64,000 bases of DNA from Brachionus manjavacas. Its lineage: Eukaryota; Rotifera; Eurotatoria; Ploima; Brachionidae. The notes below the pieces were generated by a model, which was given only the letters and a program-made list of their open reading frames with translations, did not search any database and was not told the origin of the DNA. Shown here in pieces: positions 55,216 to 64,000 of the stretch. How positions within the stretch are numbered: position 1 is the first letter of the stretch; each line of letters starts with the position of its first letter. The stretch spans positions 7,564,001 to 7,628,000 of the forward strand of contig JAHQIY010000003.1 in assembly GCA_019054805.1 (NCBI GenBank), written 5' to 3'. Both the position numbers and the translations under genes were made by a program.

Positions 55216-56410
55216 CTATCATCCTAAAGTTTCGAAGTTTTTAAAATTTAAATGTCATTAAAGGATCAAATTAACTATGGCTTGAATTTTTTTTTGTATC
55301 TAAAATTATTTTTTTATCACTAAAATAAATTTACTTATCAAAAATAATAAATGTATTTTAAACAATTTTTGTATAACATAATAATTATTTTTTTAATTTT
55401 GATTCAATTTTACTCTTAAATTAATAAAAGTTATACGTAACTTAAATGCTTATTTAAATCTTTTTTTATATAGATTTAAATAAAATATTTAAATAAGATT
55501 GATTTAAAATTAACATTTCTCTAAAATCTCTTAAACGTTACTTTTTTAATTGAATCATTTTGTTAACAAAAAAATTAAAAATTTATAAATTAATCTTTTG
55601 AAAAAAATTAAAAACTATTTTAAAATAAATGGAAAACATCGTTGAAAATGTTTCTAATAAATCGCCCTAAAAATCAATAAAAAATCTGAAAAAAGTCAAG
55701 TCAAGTTTAGACTTCGAAAATTAGTGACTTAAAGAACAACTCTGCTTGTATATAAGATATTTCACTTATATAATTTCTACTTATTGAGATTAAAAATATT
55801 TCATAAACTGAATAATACAATTAAAAAAAAATTAAACTGAAATACTCTTGTTACTAGCTTGATTTTGCGGTCTCAAATAATTGAGCCAGAATACAAAATT
55901 TAAATTAAATATTATTTTATAAGAAAAAATTATTCAGAAATATATATTTAATAAAAGTAAATATTTAAAAAAAAAGAAAAATTTTTCTAATTTTTACAAT
56001 TTCATTTCATTTCTTGTAATGATCTTGAATAAAGTATCAAGAATTGAGTTTAAATATAAAATTTTTTATTTTCTTTAAATATTAAGGTTGTTTTAATCTT
56101 ATATCAGAGTATCCTGAATTCAAGTTTAATTCAAATATAATTAATTTTTAATTTTGTTTAAAAAATAATGAGAGTGGCAATATAAGACAAAAATCAAACA
56201 CATATGTGTAAGAACTAACAGTTTTTGATAAAAAAATAAATTTATAAATAAAATTTTTTACTAAAATAAATAAAACACACGGTATTCTCTTGTTCGATGT
56301 TGCAGCCTAATAAACCGAAACACAACTTTGGTGCATGCAAGAAATACCACCTGGCCCATTTTAAAACATTTATAATTTACATTGTATGGTATAAAGAAGT
56401 GTTTTAAGTC
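55216..56410. other. Intergenic, no gene recognised
   Basis: AT-rich sequence with a small AAGTC patch near 55695-55735. A less AT-rich segment at 56285-56365 leads into the foldback repeat and may belong to it, but no counterpart was found. Confidence 0.45.
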
Positions 56411-56626
56411 TTGATTCCACATTAAAATCAAGTTTTTTAAGTTAAGTGCGATATTAAAGCTTTAAAAATAAAAAACAATAATAATAATATTAATAATAAG
56501 CTACAGCAGGAGACCTGTGGATTGAGACTAGATGTAGTTTCGCTATGGTAGCTATCTTTCTGCGACAAAAAAAAAATATTAAGCTTTAATGTAGCATTAA
56601 AAAACTTGATTTTAATGTGGAATCAA
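56411..56626. repeat. Foldback inverted repeat split by a retroelement tail
   Basis: Left arm 56411-56463 (TTGATTCCACATTAAAATCA AGTTTTTTAA ... AAAGCTT) pairs with right arm 56580-56626 (AAGCTTTAAT ... ACTTGATTTTAATGTGGAAT CAA). The two differ by one small indel and a few bases. The spacer is occupied by the (ATT)n-tailed element at 56477-56566. Confidence 0.75.
56477..56566 (-). repeat. (ATT)n-tailed retroelement 3' end, copy 2
   Basis: The minus strand reads GATAGCTACCATAGCGAAAC, TACATCTAGTCTCAATCC, an ACAGGTCTCCTG hairpin, CTGTAGCTTATTATT and an (ATT)n tail. It matches the copy at 31271-31365 in the same order. It sits in the spacer of the foldback at 56411-56626. Confidence 0.6.
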
Positions 56627-57746
56627 TAAATTAAAATTGTGGAAAAATTCTTAAGCAATATTTTTATAGTGTGATCGGGAAATAAATTCATGTTAATCAT
56701 TTACTTTAGAACACAAATGGTCGATTTTGAACTCTAAAATTTGATTTAAAATTATTTTGATTTTAAAGTTCATTTTTTTTTTATAAATATTGCTGTTTTT
56801 TAAATAGATTTCTCATAAAGTATAGTCAATATATGAATATCAAATAAACAGGTCTACAAATTTTTAACTAAGTAAAAATTTCAGGTTGGCATGGGTAAGT
56901 CATTCTTAACAGACCTAAAATTTGGCACATGAATTGGATGAAGGGACGCATGCAAAAACTATACCTCAACCATCTATATTTGGCTAAGTTATTAAAACAT
57001 TAAGATCTTCTTCAATTAATTCCTTAAAAAAATCTGTCATCAAATGGAGCATTTTATATTTTTATAATTAAAAAGTAAATTGAATAGATTCAGTTTGACC
57101 TTCATTAATAATTTTTTTCAAGCTAAATATCTACAAATTTGTTTAGTTGGTATATATAAAATTAAAATCCTATTTTTAAAATTGTTTTATAATTTTTAAA
57201 TTTTTGTGTGAATATGAAAAATAAATATTAGTCATAAAAGAATTATGCATTTTTAGAATTAACAGTATTGCAACAAAAAAAGATGAGAAAATTTTTTCGT
57301 AATGTTATCTTGAAAAATAAATTTAGAAACACAAAATTTATTACGATAAAGGAATAAAAGAGAGAATCTTTTTCTGGAAAATGTTCGAAAAAATTTCTTA
57401 ATTTCTTTTTAATAATTGATTTTTTTAACTGAATCACATTACTAATCAAAATTGAAAATTTTATTTCAAAAAACATATTTATATAAAAGAAGACTATGAA
57501 TGTTCCGGTGACCTTAAAGTTTACCAGAATTTTCTCGAGCTTTCGTTCCGCGATCCCTTTTCCTTGCATTTTATTAGCATAATAGAATGATAAAATCATT
57601 CGTATATTATATAGGAATTTAAATTTCGCAAAAGAAAATTGAGAAATCCATTTCAAATTCGCTTAATCAACTTTAAAATTTTAGTATAAATAATAAAGAA
57701 ATTTTTCTAAAATAAAAATAAAAATTTACAAGAAAAATTATCAACA

Positions 57747-59063
57747 ATGAACATTCAAATTAAGTCTTATTTATATGCGAATAGTTCAACTATTTCATCG
57801 CTGACTCTGAGTCAACCAAGTGAGATCAGACGGTTTGCAATAACCGCTGAAAGAACTACCAATCTATACAAGAAAATATGCGAAAGAATTCGTGTTGCCT
57901 ATGGTTCATTAATTAAACCAAATGACGAAATTAAGACATATTGGATTGATGAAGAGAACGACCTGGTATGTTTTTCCACTGACGAGGAAGCAAATTTTGG
58001 CATGGAAATGCAAACAGCAATTGGTTCAAGCAAAAATATGAGCTCCAGTCCATTATTCAAAATTTATGTTTGTATCAAGAGAGCTAATGAGCCATCAGTG
58101 TCAAGTGAAGAGCCCCAAATTCATCCTGGAGTTGTATGTGATGGTTGCAATGGCAGTATTATTGGTACTAGATACACCTGCACTACATGTCCCGACTTTG
58201 ACTTGTGTTCAGACTGCAAAAATAAAGATATTCACAAAGAACATGAGTTTATAGTGTTCCAAAAACCTGCGCGACAAAGATGTCCATATGGAAGACAAAG
58301 AAGATTTTTTGGAAATTTTAACAAAAACTGCCACAACCAACGACCAAGCTCGTCTAATACAAACACTACACAAAATCCATTCTCGAACATTTTTCCATTA
58401 ATTTCAAACGCTGTACCCATGGTAAACGATCCTGAGGCTTTGACAAATTTCGGTGAACATTTAAAGAAATTTTTGGACCCTTTCGGAATAGATGTCAGCT
58501 ACTATATTGATTCCAATCAAAATAAACAAAACAATGAGCAGAAAAAAACAAGAGAAGAAGAGAAAAAAAGCGAAGAAAAAGCGCCAACTGAGGAACCACA
58601 AACTTTGAGTTTTCAGAATATTTCTCAAAATGAAAATGAGACACTTATTGACTTATCTAAAGATGATCAAAAAGTTAAATTAGAAACATGTCTATCTAAT
58701 GACAGTATACCAACTCTATCATATGAAAAACTTTCAGCACAAACAGAAGCTTCAAACACTCTTGAATCAGCAGCCAATTCTCTTAAGGATGCTATAGACA
58801 ATCAAAATTTTGCTGGATATCCAAAGTTGTCGTCGATTGAAAAAGAAAAAGAAGAGGAAAAGAAAAAATCAGAAACAATTCAAGATGCCGAAGATAATGG
58901 ATTTAACGTTGTAGATATTGAGAAAGAGCTGAAATATATCAAATGTGTTGAGCAATTGACAAACATGGGCTACACAGATGAGGCTGGTTGGTTGTCTAGA
59001 TTGGTGATTGCCAAAGATGGCAATATCAACAATGTCTTAGATGCTCTTCAACCATCAAAATAA
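57747..59063 (+). CDS. SQSTM1: Sequestosome-1/p62 (SQSTM1, ref(2)P type) autophagy receptor
   Basis: 438 residues in one exon; a selective-autophagy adaptor that polymerises, binds ubiquitinated cargo and links it to LC3/Atg8 membranes. Seen in order: PB1 domain (about 3-109; EIRRF basic patch and YWIDEENDLVCFSTDEE acidic patch), ZZ zinc finger (129-168; HPGVVCDGCNGSIIGTR as in animal p62), a FGEHLKKFLDPFGIDVSYYI segment matching the helix after ZZ in human p62 (NVGESVAAALSPLGIEVDI), a long charged disordered region, a candidate LC3-interacting motif FNVV at 386-389 after acidic residues (AEDNG), and the UBA domain (397-438; CVEQLTNMGYTDEAGWLSRLVIAKDGNINNVLDAL). Stop and an AATAAA overlap at 59059-59064. 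A truncated paralogue lies upstream at 50020. Confidence 0.96.
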   Translation: MNIQIKSYLYANSSTISSLTLSQPSEIRRFAITAERTTNLYKKICERIRVAYGSLIKPNDEIKTYWIDEENDLVCFSTDEEANFGMEMQTAIGSSKNMSSSPLFKIYVCIKRANEPSVSSEEPQIHPGVVCDGCNGSIIGTRYTCTTCPDFDLCSDCKNKDIHKEHEFIVFQKPARQRCPYGRQRRFFGNFNKNCHNQRPSSSNTNTTQNPFSNIFPLISNAVPMVNDPEALTNFGEHLKKFLDPFGIDVSYYIDSNQNKQNNEQKKTREEEKKSEEKAPTEEPQTLSFQNISQNENETLIDLSKDDQKVKLETCLSNDSIPTLSYEKLSAQTEASNTLESAANSLKDAIDNQNFAGYPKLSSIEKEKEEEKKKSETIQDAEDNGFNVVDIEKELKYIKCVEQLTNMGYTDEAGWLSRLVIAKDGNINNVLDALQPSK

Positions 59064-61198
59064 ATTAGAAAGCTTAATCAACTGATTTTATAGTTTTTTT
59101 CTTTAGACTGCTTTTAGTTAACTTAAATAAATAGTTAAAAAAATTAAATAATTTATTTAAAAATCAAAGTTTAAAACAGAAATTAAAAAAAAAAATTGAA
59201 ACCAATTTTTTATCCTTAAATTCACCTGATTCAGTTGACGCCAATTCTGTTGTGACTAATGGACAACTTTTTGCTTTATTCTTTTTGATTGATTTTTTTT
59301 TAAGTTTATGTTCGATTCATTAACTCGAATTTTCATCTTACAAAATTATTCAACTATTCACTTATTTATCTTTTTTAAATTATTCAGCTTTTAAAACTTT
59401 TGAATAATTCAATTATTTAATTATTCAAAATTGTTAACTTATTTAATATATTGGATTTTTCTAGTGTTCTCCTTTTAAAATTTCCGATTCATATTATTAA
59501 ATTTTAAAGTGCTTTAATTTCATTTCACGTATTAATAAAATATAAAAAATTAATAAAAATTTAATATTATTAGTGATGAAATTGAATATGCATATTCGAA
59601 CCGATTTTTGAATAAGAAGCCTTACGAACGGAAATCAGCTTCGAATATAATATTTGAATATAAAAAAATTTTAAAAATATGTTTAAATCATTTAAACATA
59701 TTTTTAAAATTTTTTTAAAATGCATTAATAGTATTACTGCATTTTAATATAAAAAATTTAATCTCTAACATTCAAATTAAAATTTGAAAAAAGAAAAATT
59801 TTGAATATAAAATCGAAAATAATAAATATTTGATTTGTTAATTGGAAAACAAAAAAATTTAAAGAAAACTTTGTACAAAAAAAATTACAAAAAGTAAATT
59901 TAATTTGGATACCAATATCTCAGATTTTGAGCAGTCAGCAAAACTCTTCTAAAATTTGATTGCCCTTTATAATACACAATTTTCGAAATATAATTTTCCT
60001 TATGGAAATGACAGTGTATAAGTGCAAAAAAACTCAAATTTATTTATTTATTCCATTTAATTTAAGCAAATGATCCTTGGTTGATCATTTAAAATAGTAT
60101 AAAAATTTGAGTAGTAGTCAATGCCAAACGAAAATGCAATAAAAAAAAGACAGTTTTACTTTAAATATTTTCAAAAAATTTATAGGCTCAATATTAAAAA
60201 CAAGTTCTTTACTATAGTGCCTGTTTAACTCTTCATCTGGGCTTTTTAGACTGATAATCAGTCTTTATAAACAAATGATAAACTGTACACCTATAAAACA
60301 TAACAAATTATAAAATAGCCATAAAAATTTATGAATTTTAAATATTTAAATAAATTTTTCAAATATTTAATTCAAATTTTAACATTTTTAATTTTTTAGT
60401 TGATTTCAGTTTAATTTCAAATTGCTTTTCAAATTTAAATTTAGTTTTAGTTTAAATTTAAAAACAGACAGTTTTCGAATTTAATTTCAAAAGTAAAAAT
60501 AAATCAAATTTAAATTCAAATTTAACTGGTATTCAAAATTTCATTCGACTAAATTGCACATTTAATTGTCTGTTCAAATTTTTTATTTATTCAGATTTCA
60601 ATTTGTATCAAAAAAAATTGATTTCATCACTAAATATTATTAAAGAAATACCGCTAATTACTTTTGCTGAGCCTAATTCCCTTTCATTAGGTCTGGCGAC
60701 GTTTTATGCAAAGTCAAAATATAATTAATTTTTGAAATCTTATTTGAATTCATTGTAATAACAAGAAACTAAATACCATATTAAGTCATCATTATATTAA
60801 AAAATTTAAAAGTTGAAAGGCTGAAAAGATGAAAAGTTGAATAAGTTAAAAAAGTTTAAAGGTTGATTTTAAGAAATATAAGTTGTATAATAAAATTAAA
60901 GTAAAAATTATCCTTTAATAAAAATTGTCCTTTAATAAAGATCCGCAAAATCATTAATTAAACATAATTTTACTTTAAAAATCTAAAAAACAACTGATTG
61001 ATTTCCAAAGTATGAATAATGTTTAAGTTGATTTTAAACAATTTTTGAGCAAGATAAGAATTTTTGGTGGTACAATAAAAAATAACTGCTTGATAACGGA
61101 AATCTAGATAATCTAGATAATTAAGAATATTATGGTATGAATGCTGATGAAAAATCTGAGTTTTTTGCTAATTTTGGCCTCAATACATTCCTTGTTTA
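59064..61198. other. Intergenic, no gene recognised
   Basis: AT-rich. A palindrome AGACTGAT A ATCAGTCT lies at about 60249-60265; no other structure was identified. Confidence 0.5.
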
Positions 61199-62090
61199 TA
61201 ATGTAGTAATAGTAGTGTAGTAAATAAGTTTATAATGTAGTAAATACTGCGACCCTAACGGGTTAAGCTTCTTTAAAGCTATGGCAATAAATTAGACTGT
61301 TTCCTCAGCCATTTGTCCAAGTTAATTTTGAAGTTATTAATTGATCCAGAACTGATGATGTACTGAGGAAGACTATTCCAAACATTAACTATTCGGTTTG
61401 TCAAGAAATGATATCGTTGCATACAATTTTTCGCATCTTCTCTAACAATAAACTTGTTATGTCCTCTTAAGTTGTAAGAGTGATTTCGAGAAAAATTAAT
61501 ACCATTTTCAAAATTGATAGTTTCATATCTGTTAATAATTTTAAACAGTTGGATTAAGTCGCCTCTGATCCGCCTTATTTTAAGATTTGTAAAGTTTAAC
61601 ATTTCCAGTCTTTTCGAGTAGTCATATTTTCGAAGTGAAGGGATTATTCTTGTCGCTCTTCTTTGGAGCTTCTCGATTTCAGAAATGTCTTTTTCAAAGA
61701 ACGGACACCATAAGCAAATGGCAAACTCTAAATGAGGTCTAACCAGTGCTGTATAAAACATTCTGAATGTATCAATGTTCAACTTCCTGAAACTCTTAGC
61801 GATCATACCCAAAATACGGTTTCCACGACTAGTACAATATTTTACTTGGTTAGTCCACTTCAAGTAACTTTGAATATAAACACCCAGATCTCTTTCAAGA
61901 TTTGTTTTAGATAAATTCTTCGTTCCATATCTACTAAATATTGTGTAATAAAACAAATGATTTTTTGAGCCAATATGCATAACACCGCATTTTTTAAATA
62001 TTTAAATCCAACGACCAAGTAAGTGACCAGCTTGAAATAAAGTCAATATCTTTTTGAAGTACAAGATTGCCTTGTAAACTCTAAATTACA
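61199..62090 (-). mobile_element. CR1/L2-like LINE 3' part
   Basis: A 233-codon open frame (61980-61279) holds the RT C-terminal region: NLERDLGVYIQSYLKWTNQV, FYTALVRPHLEFAICLWCPF, KLQRRATRIIPSLRKYDYSKRL, RRIRGDLIQLFKII and HFLTNRIVNVWNSLPQYI. Upstream, after a frameshift near 61985, LQKDIDFISSWS can be read to about 62085, where it ends. The 3' end has an ACCC/GGGT stem (61252-61263), CGCAG (61251-61247) and an imperfect (ACT)n tail (61199-61245). 5'-truncated; related to but clearly diverged from the 15484 copy. Confidence 0.88.
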
Positions 62091-64000
62091 GAAAAAAGTT
62101 AAATCCAATTTCAGAAAAGTACAAGATCAGGAAGGAAAAAAGAATCCCTGGTATGTAAGACAAAAATTCAATTTTTTTAAATTTAGTTAAAAATTAGAAA
62201 AACTAGCATCAAACTTGATATTTATAATAAAATCACATTTTAATATCATTTTAGTATTTTTATTAAAAGAAAGGTATTTCTATATTTATCTTTTAAAATT
62301 AGTGAAAAATTCGTAAATTTATTAAATGAATTAAAAAAGTTCGCAAACTCATGGAGCAAACTAATCTAACTTTAGTATATTTAACTTTATACTAAAAAAA
62401 GAAGAATATTCCATTAATAAAAAAGGAAGTCTGTTTTATTAAGCTTTTGATTAGATTTATTCAAAAAATTTATTTTAATATTAACTTTTTGCTTTTGTTC
62501 AAAAATTTACAATGTTAAAATTCATGTATTCAAAATAATAATTAACCCAAAAGAATCGCAGTATTTAACATTTCACATCTAAAAAAAGCACACTAAATGT
62601 ATTAAAAATATAATTTTGGTTAAGTTTTACGATAAGAACTTCGAACTTGATTAATCTGTTAAAAGATGTCAAAATTAAATGCTAAAAAATTTAAATCAAA
62701 GAGATTTTTTTTTGACTGTAAAAAATATTCTTAAATTGGTATATTTGTTCATGAAAATTTTTGATTTTTAAGTGATTATTAAGTAGTAAAAAAAAGATAA
62801 GAAAAATTGTAGAAATTGATGTTGCTCTTTGCTTACATTTTACATAATTCATTTTATAAAAAAATAATTTTTAAATGGATCCTGATAAATTTATTTTTAG
62901 AATTAAGTTATTCAACTTAGTCCCATTAAGCAATTTTTTTCAAAAACATTTAAATTGTTTAAATGAATAAATAAAATGTGCTCAAAGAAAAATGACCCTA
63001 ATGAAATATACTAACTAAATGCAAATAGAAAACGAAATAAGGTTTCTTCCAAAAATAAATTCTAAATTTAAGTATGCTTATTTTGATACTAGGATTTAGT
63101 TTAATAATAAAATAAATTTTTTTTATTTATTTTTGTTCGCATAACATGATTTTAAATTTAGTACTAATAGTGTAATTATTACAAAATTCTCTCATGTTTA
63201 GAATAATATTTATTTTACAAATATTTTGGGTCAGATTGAATTGAGCTCTATGAATGGCAATCAATGGGAAAGTGACTATTTAGTAACCAGTTTTTGTGTC
63301 AAACTGAACAATGCATTGGTCAGAAATTTATGAGAATTTTTTGATAGATAGAAATGAATGACTTGAATTATTTAAATATTTAATTAGTCTGAATATATTA
63401 CTGATGAATAAACACTTTCATTTGACTAAGATGTCAGGTTTTAATTTTTATTTTAAATTCGGTCACTAATTTTCAATAGATGAAACCCGATATTATTTAA
63501 ACACAGAGTAACTAATTTATTTTATTTTATTTTTGAACAAAAATTTGTTTATTATTTTCAAAAAAATTTTCAGCTAATCTCATGAAATAGCAAAATTTTA
63601 ATGGTATTAATCTTTCTTCTGGAAATTTCAAAAGTTTTATATTTCCTTCCTGATGTTCTTTCATCGAACAGAAGATTTTTTAGAAAGATACGATTATATA
63701 CACTTTTCTATCATGCAATACCATTGGCGCCATTAATGCCAAAGTATTCTCTATTTTATCAGCAATTATATTTACATACTTAATCCAATGCTTTTATTTA
63801 GTATTTAAATAGAAGTTAAAATTTTTAATTTCAGGTTTTCAAAAGTTCAATAAAAATCTAATTTTAACTTAATTTTGTCCCATGGTTTAAAGTCTAGTCT
63901 AAAATGAAAATGTTAGGCTAAAGTCGTATTTGATTAATGACACTAGAAATACAGAACATTTTTAATTGATAATTTAAAAAAAATAAATATAATTTTAAAA
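62091..64000. other. AT-rich right end, no gene recognised
   Basis: Nothing with coding character, terminal repeats or a tail was recognised on either strand. Confidence 0.5.

Noticed and set aside
57243-57656. 137-codon minus-strand frame upstream of p62
   Set aside because: Composition is Phe/Ile/Asn/Lys-rich, as expected of chance frames in AT-rich DNA; no motifs.
1-64000. CRISPR arrays, bacterial operons, rRNA genes
   Set aside because: None seen; repeats are transposon-derived and genes have spliceosomal introns.

Overview
The window is eukaryotic, extremely AT-rich DNA from an invertebrate animal. Genes are split by short GT-AG introns (many about 45-60 bases) or are intronless, and the intergenic and larger intronic space is full of decayed LINEs, Tc1-like elements and foldback repeats. 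The gene set (T-type calcium channel, CLHC1, MRG15, ISCA1/ISCA2, LACTB, SQSTM1/p62, BCKDK, actin) is metazoan. Base composition, compact introns and repeat style would fit a monogonont rotifer such as Brachionus, but that is inference; no marker here fixes the phylum.

Layout. 949-14859 (+): 17 exons of a Cav3 (T-type) calcium channel whose 5' part lies left of the window; its long introns hold LINE pieces and two foldback elements. 15484-19224: a 5'-truncated CR1/L2-like LINE (-), a Tc1 scrap and a second LINE 3' end (+). 20429-21559: intronless actin. 21706-28993: a CLHC1 homologue whose first intron holds a Tc1-like transposon sitting between two pieces of one LINE reverse transcriptase. 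28983-29312 (-): small membrane protein, tail-to-tail with CLHC1. 29826-30722: intronless aldo/keto reductase. 31271-35590: LINE tails, a FLYWCH-like relic and a broken Ty3/gypsy-like fossil. 35590-39320: repeat-rich gap with a near-identical direct repeat and a short telomere-like tract. 39325-40821 (-): intronless, G+C-richer BCKDK. 43116-44315: MRG15. 45798-44827 (-): ISCA2 followed by ISCA1 with stop and start overlapping in ATGA. 47486-48913: LACTB. 50020-50592 and 57747-59063: a short PB1-ZZ copy and a full-length p62, with a tandem repeat and a LINE graveyard between them. 61199-62090 (-): another LINE 3' end.

How things fit together. BCKDK, ISCA1, ISCA2 and LACTB, four of the five genes between 39 and 49 kb, are of mitochondrial families; ISCA1 and ISCA2 act in the same late step of mitochondrial [4Fe-4S] cluster assembly and here look like one dicistronic unit, the most striking feature of the window. 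The two p62 copies share an identical central tract inside diverged flanks, which suggests gene conversion. Five LINE copies in both orientations end in the same architecture: a short stem-loop, usually a CGCAG-like box, and an (ACT)n tail.
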